Assembly: GCF_964204645.1 (NCBI RefSeq) | Contig: NC_134036.1 | Span: forward strand, 6,895,600-6,959,599 | Origin: Tubulanus polymorphus | Taxonomy: Eukaryota; Nemertea; Palaeonemertea; Tubulaniformes; Tubulanidae | Reading direction: 5' to 3' | Length of the DNA: 64,000 bases | In this document: positions 45,224 to 56,704 of the stretch, one piece after another | Numbering within the stretch: the first letter of the stretch is position 1 | How the letters are laid out: the number at the start of each line of letters is the position of its first letter | Notes under the pieces: generated by a model | The model's database searches: none | Told to the model about the DNA's origin: nothing | Seen by the model: only the letters and a program-made list of their open reading frames with translations | Position numbers and translations under genes: made by a program

Positions 45224-47750
45224 GGGCCATGAACAGCGTTACGACCCGGCACCGGTCAGGAAGGGAGGGAGGGAGGCAGTAGGTCGGTCGTCCATCCGTT
45301 CGTCAGTGTGCCGGCGGTGGTAGTTCGAAAAACGACTAAGTGCTGACCGGGCCTAGATCAGCGTTACGACCCGGTGCAGTGAGGGAGGGAGAGAGGCAGT
45401 AGGTCGGTCGTCCGTCCGGTCGTCAGTGTGCCGGCGGTGGTTGTTCGAAAAACGACTAAGTGCTGACCGGGCCTTGATCAGCGTTACGACCCGGAGCAGT
45501 GAGGGAGGGAGGGAGGCAGTAGGTCGGTCGTCCGTCCGTTCGTCAGTTTGCCGGCAGAGTTGGTTGTTCGAAAAACGACTAAGTGCTGACCGGGCCTTGA
45601 TCAGCGTTACGACCCGGTGCAGTGAGGGAGGGAGGGAGGGAGGCAGTAGGTCGGTCGTCCATCCGTTCGTCAGTGTGCCGGCGGTGGTAGTTCGAAAAAC
45701 GACTAAGTGCTGACCGGGCCTTGATCAGCGTTACGACCCGGTGCAGTGAGGGAGGGAGGGAGGGAGGCAGTAGGTCGGTCGTCCATCCGTTCGTCAGTGT
45801 GCCAGCGGTGGTAGTTCGAAAAACGACTAAGTGCTGACCGGGCCTTGATCAGCGTTACGACCCGGTGCAGTGAGGGAGGGAGGGAGGGAGGCAGTAGGTC
45901 GGTCGTCCACCCGTTCGTCAGTGTGCCGGCGGTGGTAGTTCGAAAAAAGACTAAGTGCTGACCGGGCCTAGATCAGCGTTACGACCCGGTGCAGTGAGGG
46001 AGGGAGGGAGGGAGGCAGTAGGTCGGTCGTCCGTCCGGTCGTCAGTGTGCCGGCGGTGGTTGTTCGAAAAACGACTAAGTGCTGACCGAGCCATGATCAG
46101 CGTTACGACCCGGTGCAGTGAGGGAGGAAGGGAGGCACTAGGACAGTCGTCCGCCCGTTAGTCAGTGTGTCGGCGGTTGTTGTTCGAAAAACGACTAAGT
46201 GCTGACCGGGCCATGAACAGCGTTACGACCCGGCACCGGTCAGGAAGGGAGGGAGGGTGGCAGTAGGTCGGTCGTCCGTTCGTTCGTCAGTGTGCCGGCG
46301 GTGGTTGTTCGAAAAACGACTAAGTGCTGACCGGGCCTTGATCAGCGTTACGACCCGGTGCTGTGAGGGAGGGAGGGAGGGAGGGAGGCAGTAGATCGGT
46401 CGTCCATCCGTTCGTCAGTGTGCCGGCGGTGGTTGTTCGAAAAACGACTAAGTGCTGACCGGGCCTTGATCAGCGTTACGACCCGGCGCAGTGAGGGAGG
46501 GAGGGAGGGAGGCAGTAGGTCGGTCGTCCATCCGTTCGTCAGTGTGTCGGCGGTGGTTGTTCGAAAAACGACTAAGTGCTGACCGGGCCTTGATCAGCGT
46601 TACGACCCGGAGCATTGAGGGAGGGAGGGAGGCAGTAGGTCGGTCGTCCGTCCGTTTGTCAGTGTGCCGGCAGTGATGGTTGTTCGAAAAACGACTAAGG
46701 GCTGACCGGGCCTTTATCAGCGTTACGACCCGGCGCTGGTCAAGGAGGGAGGGAGGGAGGGAGGCAGTAGGTCCGTCGTCCGCCCGTTAGTCAGTGTGTC
46801 GGCGGTTGTTGTTCGAAAAACGACTAAGTGCTGACCGGGCCATGAACAGCGTTACGACCCGGCACCGGTCAGGAAGGGAGGGAGGGTGGCAGTAGGTCGG
46901 TCGTCCGTTCGTTCGTCAGTGTGCCGGCGGTGGTAGTTCGAAAAACGACTAAGTGCTGACCGGGCCTTGATCAGCGTTACGACCCGGTGCAGTGAGGGAG
47001 GGAGGGAGGGAGGCAGTAGGTCGGTCGTCCATCCGTTCGTCAGTGTGCCGGCGGTGGTAGTTCGAAAAACGACTAAGTGCTGACCGGGCCTTGATCAGCG
47101 TTACGACCCGGCACCGGTCAGGGAGGGAGGGAGGGAGGCAGTAGGTCGGTCGTCCGTCCGTTCGTCATTGTGCCGGCGGTGGTAGTTCGAAAAACGACTA
47201 AGTGCTGACCGGGCCTTGATCAGCGTTACGACCCGGAGCATTGAGGGAGGGAGGGAGGCAGTAGGTCGGTCGTCCGTCCGTTCGTCAGTGTGCCGGCGGT
47301 GGTAGTTCGAAAAACGACTAAGTGCTGACCGGGCCTAGGTCAGCGTTACGACCCGGTGCAGTGAGGGAGGGAGGGAGGCAGTAGGTCGGTCGTCCGTCCG
47401 GTCGTCAGTGTGCCGGCGGTGGTTGTTCGAAAAACGACTAAGTGCTGACCGGGCCATGATCAGCGTTACGACCCGGTGCAGTGAGGGAGGGAGGGAGGCA
47501 CTAGGACAGTCGTCCGCCCGTTAGTCAGTGTGTCGGCGGTTGTTGTTCGAAAAACGACTAAGTGCTGACCGGGCCTTGATCAGCGTTACGACCCGGAGCA
47601 GTGAGGGAGGGAGGGAGGCAGTAGGTCGGTCGTCCGTCCGTTCGCCAGTGTGCCGGCGGTGGTTGTTCGAAAAACGACTAAGTGCTGACCGGGCCTTGAT
47701 CAGCGTTACGACCCGGAGCATTGAGGGAGGGAGGGAGGCAGTAGGTCGGT
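45224..47750 (+). repeat. Copy of the first part of the 3.3-kb higher-order repeat
   Basis: Matches 18003-20657 at offset 27,221, then about 27,101 (one monomer fewer), then 27,093 bp. It includes the GTTCGAAAAAAGAC variant at about 45942. Homology stops at about 47750, where 'cgtccgttcgttcgtcag' replaces 'cgtccgtccgtttgtcag'. From there the right end of the window follows a different duplication history. Confidence 0.87.
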
Positions 47751-48610
47751 CGTCCGTTCGTTCGTCAGTGTGCCGGCGGTGGTAGTTCGAAAAACGACTA
47801 AGTGCTGACCGGGCCTAGATTAGCGTTACGACTCGGTGCAGTGAGGGAGGGAGAGAGGCCGTAGGTCGGTCGTCCGTCCGGTCGTCAGTGTGCCGGCGGT
47901 GGTTGTTCGAAAAACGACTAAGTGCTGACCGGGCCTTGATCAGCGTTACGACCCGGTGCAGTGAGGGAGGGAGGGAGGCAGTAGGTCGGTCGTCCGTTCG
48001 TTCGTCAGTGTGCCGGCAGAGTTGGTTGTTCGAAAAACGACTAAGTGCTGACCGGGCCTTGATCAGCGTTACGACCCGGTGCAGTGAGGGAGGGAGGGAG
48101 GGAGGCAGTAGGTCGGTCGTCCATCCGTTCGTCAGTGTGCCGGCGGTGGTAGTTCGAAAAACGACTAAGTTCTGACCGGGCCTTGATCAGCGTTACGACC
48201 CGGTGCAGTGAGGGAGGGAGGGAGGGAGGCAGTAGGTCGGTCGTCCATCCGTTCGTCAGTGTGCCGGCGGTGGCAGTTCAAAAAACGACTAAGTGCTGAC
48301 CGGGCCTTGATCAGCGTTACGACCCGGTGCAGTGAGGGAGGGAGGGAAGCAGTAGGTCGGTCGTCCGTCCGTTCGCCAGTGTGCCGCTGGTGGTTGTTCG
48401 AAAAACGACTAAGTGCTGACCGGGCCTTGATCAGCGTTACGACCCGGTGCAGTGAGGGAGGGAGGGAGGCACTAGGACAGTCGTCCGCCCGTTAGTCAGT
48501 GTGTCGGCGGTTGTTGTTCGAAAAACGACTAAGTGCTGACCGGGCCATGAACAGCGTTACGACCCGGCACCGGTCAGGAAGGGAGGGAGGGTGGCAGTAG
48601 GTCGGTCGTC
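47751..48610 (+). repeat. 8,094-bp-offset repeat, copy 1
   Basis: Seven monomers matching 55855-56704 at offset 8,094 bp. Shared rare spellings are 'gggcctagattagcg', 'acgactcgg', 'gagaggccgtagg' (47855), 'actaagttctgacc', 'ggtggcagttcaaaaaac' (about 48274) and 'gagggaagcag'. The copies diverge at about 48611. Confidence 0.88.
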
Positions 48611-50993
48611 CGTCCGTTCGTCAGTGTGCCGGCGGTGGTTTTTCGAAAAACGACTAAGTGCTGACCGGGCCTTGATCAGCGTTACGACCCGGAGCAGTGT
48701 GGGAGGGAGGGGGACAGTAGGTCGGTCGTCCGTCCGTTCGTCAGTGTGCCGGCAGAGTTGGTTGTTCGAAAAACGACTAAGTGCTGACCGGGCCTTGATC
48801 AGCGTTACGACCCGGTGCTGTGAGGGAGGGAGGGAGGCAGTAGGTCGGTCGTCCATCCGTTCGTCAGTGTGCCGGCGGTGGTTGTTCGAAAAACGACTAA
48901 GTGCTGACCGGGCCTTGATCAGCGTTACGACCCGGCGCAGTGAGGAAGGGAGGGAGGGAGGCAGTAGGTCGGTCGTCCATCCGTTCGTCAGTGTGCCGGC
49001 GGTGGTTGTTCGAAAAACGACTAAGTGCTGACCGGGCCTTGATCAGCGTTACGACCCGGTGCAGTGAGGGAGGGAGGGAGGCACTAGGACAGTTGTCCGC
49101 CCGTTAGTCAGTGTGTCGGCGGTTGTTGTTCAGAAAACGACTAAGTGCTGACCGGGCCATGAACAGCGTTACGACCCGGCACCGGTCAGGAAGGGAGGGA
49201 GGGTGGCAGTAGGTCGGTCGTCCGTCCGTTCGTCAGTGTGCCGGCGGTGGTTGTTCGAAAAACGACTAAGTGCTGACCGGGCCTTAATCAGCGTTACGAC
49301 CCGGCACCGGTCAGGAAGGGAGGGAGGGTGGCAGTAGGTCGGTCGTCCGTTCGTTGGTCAGTGTGCCGGCGGTGGTAGTTCGAAAAACGACTAAGTGCTG
49401 ACCGGGCCTTGATCAGCGTTACGACCCGGAGCAGTGTGGGAGGGAGGGGGACAGTAGGTCGGTCGTCCGTCCGTTCGTCAGTGTGCCGGCGGTGGTTGTT
49501 CGAAAAACGACTAAGTGCTGACCGGGCCTTGATCAGCGTTACGACCCGGTGCAGTGAGGGAGGGAGGGAGGGAGGCAGTAGGTCGGTCGTCCATCCGTTC
49601 GTCAGTGTGCCGGCGGTGGTAGTTCGAAAAACGACTAAGTGCTGACCGGGCCTAGATCAGCGTTACGACTCGGTGCAGTGAGGGAGGGAGAGCGGCAGTA
49701 GGTCGGTCGTCCGTCCGGTCGTCAGTGTGCCGGCGGTGGTTGTTCGAAAAACGACTAAGTGCTGACCGGGCCTTGATCAGCGTTACGACCCGGAGCAGTG
49801 AGGGATGGAGGGAGGCAGTAGGTCGGTCGTCCGTCCGTTCGCCAGTGTGCCGCTGGTTGTTGTTCGAAAAACGACTAAGTGCTGACCGGGCCTTGATCAG
49901 CGTTACGACCCGGTGCAGTGAGGGAGGGAGGGAGGCACTAGGACAGTCATCCGCCCGTTAGTCAGTGTGTCGGCGGTTGTTGTTCGAAAAACGACTAAGT
50001 GCTGACCGGGCCATGAACAGCGTTACGACCCGGCACCGGTCAGGAAGGGAGGGAGGGTGGCAGTAGGTCGGTCGTCCGTTCGTTGGTCAGTGTGCCGGCG
50101 GTGGTAGTTCGAAAAACGACTAAGTGCTGACCGGGCCTTGATCAGCGTTACGACCCGGAGCAGTGTGGGAGGGAGGGGGACAGTAGGTCGGTCGTCCGTC
50201 CGTTCGTCAGTGTGCCGGCAGAGTTGGTGGTTCGAAAAACGACTAAGTGCTGACCGGGCCTTGATCAGCGTTACGACCCGGTGCTGTGAGGGAGGGAGGG
50301 AGGCAGTAGCTCGGTCGTCCATCCGTTCGTCAGTGTGCCGGCGGTGGTTGTTCGAAAAACGACTAAGTGCTGACCGGGCCTTGATCAGCGTTACGACCCG
50401 GCGCAGTGAGGAAGGGAGGGAGGGAGGCAGTAGGTCGGTCGTCCATCCGTTCGTCAGTGTGCCGGCGGTGGTTGTTCGAAAAACGACTAAGTGCTGACCG
50501 GGCCTTGATCAGCGTTACGACCCGGTGCAGTGAGGGAGGGAGGGAGGCACTAGGACAGTTGTCCGCCCGTTAGTCAGTGTGTCGGCGGTTGTTGTTCAGA
50601 AAACGACTAAGTGCTGACCGGGCCATGAACAGCGTTACGACCCGGCACCGGTCAGGAAGGGAGGGAGGGTGGCAGTAGGTCGGTCGTCCGTCCGTTCGTC
50701 AGTGTGCCGGCGGTGGTTGTTCGAAAAACGACTAAGTGCTGACCGGGCCTTAATCAGCGTTACGACCCGGCACCGGTCAGGAAGGGAGGGAGGGTGGCAG
50801 TAGGTCGGTCGTCCGTTCGTTGGTCAGTGTGCCGGCGGTGGTAGTTCGAAAAACGACTAAGTGCTGACCGGGCCTTGATCAGCGTTACGACCCGGAGCAG
50901 TGTGGGAGGGAGGGGGACAGTAGGTCGGTCGTCCGTCCGTTCGTCAGTGTGCCGGCGGTGGTTGTTCGAAAAACGACTAAGTGCTGACCGGGC
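48611..50993 (+). repeat. Block with a 1,466-bp-offset duplication
   Basis: About 48350-49527 matches about 49816-50993 at offset 1,466 bp. Shared rare variants are 'gacagttgtccgcccg' (49092; 50558), TTCAGAAAAC (about 49130; 50596), 'cagtgaggaaggg' and the 'gagcagtgtggg' monomer with a GGGGG run. A one- to three-monomer stretch (49528-49815) lies between. The perfect palindrome GTTTTTCGAAAAAC occurs at 48638. Confidence 0.86.
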
Positions 50994-53900
50994 CATGATC
51001 AGCGTTACGACCCGGTGTAATGAGGGAGGGATGGAGGCACTAGGACAGTCGTCCGCCCGTTAGTCAGTGTGTCGGCGGTTGTTGTTCGAAAAACGACTAA
51101 GTGCTGACCGGGCCATGAACAGCGTTACGACCCGGCACCGGTCAGGAAGGGAGGGAGGGTGGCAGTAGGTCGGTCGTCCGTTCGTTCGTCAGTGTGCCGG
51201 CGGTGGTTGTTCGAATAACGACTAAGTGCTGACCGGGCCTTGATCAGCGTTACGACCCGGCACCGGTCAGGGAGGGAGGGAGGGAGGCAGTAGGTCGGTC
51301 GTCCGTCCGTTCGTCATTGTGCCGGCGGTGGTAGTTCGAAAAACGACTAAGTGCTGACCGGGCCTTGATCAGCGTTACGACCCGGTGCAGTGAAGGAGGG
51401 AGGGAGGCAGTAGGTCGGTCGTCCATCCGTTCGTCAGTGTGCCGGCGGTGGTAGTTCGAAAAACGACTAAGTGCTGACCGGGCCTTGATCAGCGTTACGA
51501 CCCGGTGCAGTGAGGGAGGGAGGGAGGGAGGCAGTAGGTCGGTCGTCCATCCGTTCGTCAGTGTGCCGGCGGTGGTAGTTCGAAAAACGACTAAGTGCTG
51601 ACCGGGCCTAGATCAGCGTTACGACTCGGTGCAGTGAGGGAGGGAGAGAGGCAGTAGGTCGGTCGTCCGTCCGGTCGTCAGTGTGCCGGCGGTGGTTGTT
51701 CGAAAAACGACTAAGTGCTGACCGGGCCTTAATCAGCGTTACGACCCGGCACCGGTCAGGAAGGGAGGGAGGGTGGCAGTAGGTCGGTCGTCCGTTCGTT
51801 GGTCAGTGTGCCAGCGCTGGTAGTTCGAAAAACGACTAAGTGCTGACCGGGCCTTGATCAGCGTTACGACCCGGAGCAGTGTGGGAGGGAGGGGGACAGT
51901 AGGTCGGTCGTCCGTCCGTTCGTCAGTGTGCCGGCAGAGTTGGTTGTTCGAAAAACGACTAAGTGCTGACCGGGCCTTGATCAGCGTTAGGACCCGGTGC
52001 TGTGAGGGAGGGAGGGAGGCAGTAGGTCGGTCGTCCATCCGTTCGTCAGTGTGCCGGCGGTGGTTGTTCGAAAAACGACTAAGTGCTGACCGGGCCTTGA
52101 TCAGCGTTACGACCCGGCGGAGTGAGGGAGGGAGGGAGGGAGGCAGTTGGTCGGTCGTCCATCCGTTCGTCAGGGTGCCGGCGGTGGTTGTTCGAAAAAC
52201 GACTAAGTGCTGACCGGGCCTTGATCAGCGTTACGACCCGGTGCAGTGAGGGAGGGAGGGAGGCACTAGGACAGTCGTCCGCCCGTTAGTCAGTGTGTCG
52301 GCGGTTGTTGTTCGAAAAACGACTAAGTGCTGACCGGGCCATGAACAGCGTTACGACCCGGCACCGGTCAGGAAGGGAGGGAGGGTGGCAGTAGGTCGGT
52401 CGTCCGTCCGTTCGTCAGTGTGCCGGCGGTGGTTGTTCGAAAAACGACTAAGTGCTGACCGGGCCTTGATCAGCGTTACGACCCGGAGCAGTGAGGGAGG
52501 GAGGGAGGCAGTAAGTCGGTCGTCCGTCCGTTCGCCAGTGTGCCGGCGGTGGTTGTTCAAAAATCGACTAAGTGCTGACCGGGCCTTGATCAGCGTTACG
52601 ACCCGGAGCATTGAGGGAGGGAGGGAGGCAGTAGGTCGGTCGTCCGTCCGTTTGTCAGTAAGCCGGCAGTGATGGTTGTTCGAAAAACGACTAAGGGCTG
52701 ACCGGGCCTTAATCAGCGTTACGACCCGGCGCTGGTCAGGGAGGGAGGGAGGGAGGCAGTAGGTCGGTCGTCCATCCGTTCGTCAGTGTGCCGGCGGTGG
52801 TAGTTCGAAAAACGACTAAGTGCTGACCGGGCCTTGATCAGCGTTACGACCCTGTGCAGTGAGGGAGGGAGGGAGGCAGTAGGTCAGTCGTCCGTCCGTT
52901 CGTCAGTGTGCCGGCAGAGTTGGTTGTTCGAAAAACGACTAAGTGCTGACCGGGCCTTGATCAGCGTTACGACCCGGTGCAGTGAGGGAGGGAGGGAGGG
53001 AGGCAGTAGGTCGGTCGTCCATCCGTTCGTCAGTGTGCCGGCGGTGGTAGTTCGAAAAACGACTAAGTGCTGACCGGGCCTTGATCAGCGTTACGACCCG
53101 GTGCAGTGAGGGAGGGAGGGAGGGAGGCAGTAGGTCGGTCGTCCATCCGTTCGTCAGTGTGCCGGCGGTGGTTGTTCGAAAAACGACTAAGTGCTGACCG
53201 GGCCTTGATCAGCGTTACGACCCGGTGCAGTGAGGGAGGGAGGGAGGCAGTAGGTCGGTCGTCCGTCCGTTCGTCAGTGTGCCGGCGGTGGTAGTTCGAA
53301 AAACGACTAAGTGCTGACCGGGCCATGAACAGCGTTACGACCCGGCACCGGTCAGGAAGGGAGGGAGGTCGGCAGTAGGTCGGTCGTCCGTTCGTTCGTC
53401 AGTGTGCCGGCGGTGGTTGTTCGAATAACGACTAAGTGCTGATCGGGCCTTGATCAGCGTTACGACCCGGCACCGGTCAGGGAGGGAGGGAGGGAGGCAG
53501 TAGGTCGGTCGTCCGTCCGTTCGTCATTGTGCCGGCGGTGGTAGTTCGAAAAACGACTAAGTGCTGACCGGGCCTTGATCAGCGTTACGACCCGGAGCAT
53601 TGAGGGAGGGAGGGTGGCAGTAGGTCGGTCGTCCGTCCGTTTGTCAGTGTGCCGGCAGTGATGGTTGTTCGAAAAATGACTTAGGGCTGACCGGGCCTTG
53701 ATCAGCGTTACGACCCGGCGCTGGTCAGGGCGGGAGGGAGGGAGGCAGTAGGTCGGTCGTCCATCCGTTCGTCAGTGTGCCGGCGGTGGTAGTTCGAAAA
53801 ACGACTAAGTGCTGACCGGGCCTAGATCAGCGTTACGACTCGGTGCAGTGAGGGAGGGAGAGAGGCAGTAGGTCGGTCGTCCGTCCGGTCGTCAGTGTGC

Positions 53901-55854
53901 CGGCGGTGGTTGTTCGAAAAACGACTAAGTGCTGACCGGGCCTTGATCAGCGTTACGATCCGGTGCAGTGAGGGAGGGAGGGAGGCAGTAGGTCGGTCGT
54001 CCGTCCGTTCGTCAGTGTGCCGGCAGAGTTGGTTGTTCGAAAAACGACTAAGTGCTGACCGGGCCTTGATCAGCGTTACGACCCGGTGCAGTGAGAGAGG
54101 GAGGGAGGGAGGCAGTAGGTCGGTCGTCCATCCGTTCGTCAGTGTGCCGGCGGTGGTAGTTCAAAAAACGACTAAGTGCTGACCGGGCCTTGATCAGCGT
54201 AACGACCCGGTGCAGTGAGGGAGGGAGGGAGGCAGTAGGTCGGTCGTCCGTCCGTTCGCCAGTGTGCCGCTGGTGGTTGTTCGAAAAACGACTAAGTGCT
54301 GACCGGGCCTTGATCAGCGTTACGACCCGGAGCAGTGAGGGAGGGAGGGAGGCAGTAGGTCGGTCGTCCGTCCGTTCGCCAGTGTGCCGCTGGTGGTTGT
54401 TCGAAAAACGACTAAGTGCTGACCGGGCCTTGATCAGCGTTACGACCCGGTGCAGTGAGGGAGGGAGGGAGGCACTAGGACAGTCGTCCGCCCGTTAGTC
54501 AGTGTGTCGGCGGTTGTTGTTCGAAAAACGACTAAGTGCTGACCGGTCCATGAACAGCGTTACGACCCGGCACCGGTCAGGAAGGGAGGAAGGGTGGCAG
54601 TAGGTCGGTCATCCGTTCGTTGGTCAGTGTGCCGGCGGTGGTAGTTCTAAAAACGACTAAGTGCTGACCGGGCCTTGATCAGCGTTACGACCCGGAGCAT
54701 TGAGGGAGGGAGGGAGGCAGTAGGTCGGTCGTCCGTCCGTTTGTCAGTGTGCCGGCAGTGATGGTTGTTCGAAAAATGACTAAGGGCTGACCGGGCCTTG
54801 ATCAGCGTTACGACCCGGCGCTGGTCAAGGGTGGGAGGGAGGGAGGTAGTAGGTCGGTCGTCCGTCCGTTCGTCAGTGTGCCGGCGGTGGTTGTTCGAAA
54901 AACGACTAAGTGCTGACCGGGCCTTAATCAGCGTTACGACCCGGCACCGGTCAGGGAGGGAGGGAGGGAGGCAGTAGGTCGGTCGTCCGTCCGTTCGTCA
55001 GTGTGCCGGCGGTGGTTTTTCGAAAAACGACTAAGTGCTGACCGGGCCTTGATCAGCGTTACGACCCGGAGCAGTGAGGGAGGGAGAGAGGCAGTAGGTC
55101 GGTCGTCCGTCCGTTTGTCAGTGTGCCGGCAGTGATGGTTGTTCGAAAAACGACTAAGGGCTGACCGGGCCTTAATCAGCGTTACGACCCGGCGCTGGTC
55201 AGGGAGGGAGGGAGGGAGGCAGTAGGTCGGTCGTCCATCCGTTCGTCAGTGTGCCGGCGGTGGTTGTTCGAAAAACGACTAAGTGCTAACCGGGCCATGA
55301 TCAGCGTTACGACCCGGTGCTGTGAGGGAGGGAGGGAGGCACTAGGACAGTCGTCCGCCCGTTAGTCAGTGTGTCGGCGGTTGTTGTTCGAAAAACGACT
55401 AAGTGCTGACCGGGCCATGAACAGCGTTACGACCCGGCACCGGTCAGGAAGGGAGGGAGGGTGGCAGTAGGTCGGTCGTCCGTTCATTCGTCAGTGTGCC
55501 GGCGGTGGTTGTTCGAAAAACGACTAAGTGCTGACCGGGCCTTGATCAGCGTTACGACCCGGTGCAGTGAGGGAGGGAGGGAGGCGGTAGGTCGGTCGTC
55601 CGTCCGTTCGTCATTTTGCCGGCGGTGGTAGTTCGAAAAACGACTAAGTGCTGACCGGGCCTTGATCAGCGTTACGACCCGGAGCATTGAGGGAGGGAGG
55701 GAGGCAGTAGGTCGGTCGTCCGTCCGTTTGTCAGTGTGCCGGCAGTGATGGTTGTTCGAAAAATGACTAAGGGCTGACCGGGCCTTGATCAGCGTTACGA
55801 CCCGGCGCTGGTCAGGGCGGGAGGGAGGGAGGCAGTAGGTCGGTCGTCCATCCG
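50994..55854 (+). repeat. Mixed right-arm satellite block
   Basis: About 40 monomers of A, B and C types, no gene. It introduces the TTCGAATAAC variant (51211; 53421), seen only in the right quarter of the window. Other local marks are 'gtgtaatgaggg' (about 51017), 'gcgttaggaccc' (about 51986), 'caaaaatcgac' (52558), 'gtcagtaagccgg' (52657), 'ggaggtcggcag' (53367) and TTCTAAAAAC (about 54646). A perfect palindrome is at 55015. Confidence 0.8.
53157..53276 (+). repeat. Representative 120-bp type-A monomer
   Basis: This copy has the commonest base at nearly every position and is exactly 120 bp. In order it contains: 'gtgtgccggcggtggttg'; the TTCGAA near-palindrome; 'acgactaagtg'; 'ctgaccggg'; the TGATCA palindrome; 'gcgttacga'; 'cccgg'; 'tgcagtga'; a (GGGA)3GG polypurine tract; 'cagtaggtcggtcg'; and the degenerate quartets tccg-tccg-ttcg-tcag. 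By hand count it has G 47, C 27 and A+T 46, so GC is about 62% and GC skew about +0.27. It has 13 CpG dinucleotides against about 10.6 expected from composition. From the GGGA tract through 'tcag' the unit reads as a series of 4-bp words, suggesting an origin by fusion of tetranucleotide repeats with a non-repetitive segment. Confidence 0.95.
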
Positions 55855-56704
55855 TTCGTCAGTGTGCCGGCGGTGGTAGTTCGAAAAACGACTAAGTGCT
55901 GACCGGGCCTAGATTAGCGTTACGACTCGGTGCAGTGAGGGAGGGAGAGAGGCCGTAGGTCGGTCGTCCGTCCGGTCGTCAGTGTGCCGGCGGTGGTTGT
56001 TCGAAAAACGACTAAGTGCTGACCGGGCCTTGATCAGCGTTACGACCCGGTGCAGTGAGGGAGGGAGGGAGGCAGTAGGTCGGTCGTCCGTTCGTTCGTC
56101 AGTGTGCCGGCAGAGTTGGTTGTTCGAAAAACGACTAAGTGCTGACCGGGCCTTGATCAGCGTTACGACCCGGTGCAGTGAGGGAGGGAGGGAGGGAGGC
56201 AGTAGGTCGGTCGTCCATCCGTTCGTCAGTGTGCCGGCGGTGGTAGTTCGAAAAACGACTAAGTTCTGACCGGGCCTTGATCAGCGTTACGACCCGGTGC
56301 AGTGAGGGAGGGAGGGAGGGAGGCAGTAGGTCGGTCGTCCATCCGTTCGTCAGTGTGCCGGCGGTGGCAGTTCAAAAAACGACTAAGTGCTGACCGGGCC
56401 TTGATCAGCGTTACGACCCGGTGCAGTGAGGGAGGGAGGGAAGCAGTAGGTCGGTCGTCCGTCCGTTCGCCAGTGTGCCGCTGGTGGTTGTTCGAAAAAC
56501 GACTAAGTGCTGACCGGGCCTTGATCAGCGTTACGACCCGGTGCAGTGAGGGAGGGAGGGAGGCACTAGGACAGTCGTCCGCCCGTTAGTCAGTGTGTCG
56601 GCGGTTGTTGTTCGAAAAACGACTAAGTGCTGACCGGGCCATGAACAGCGTTACGACCCGGCACCGGTCAGGAAGGGAGGGAGGGTGGCAGTAGGTCGGT
56701 CGTC
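55855..56704 (+). repeat. 8,094-bp-offset repeat, copy 2
   Basis: Counterpart of 47751-48610 with the same rare spellings, including 'gagaggccgtagg' (55949) and 'ggtggcagttcaaaaaac' (about 56368). It is followed by 'gttcgttggtcag' where copy 1 has 'gtccgttcgtcag'. Confidence 0.88.
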
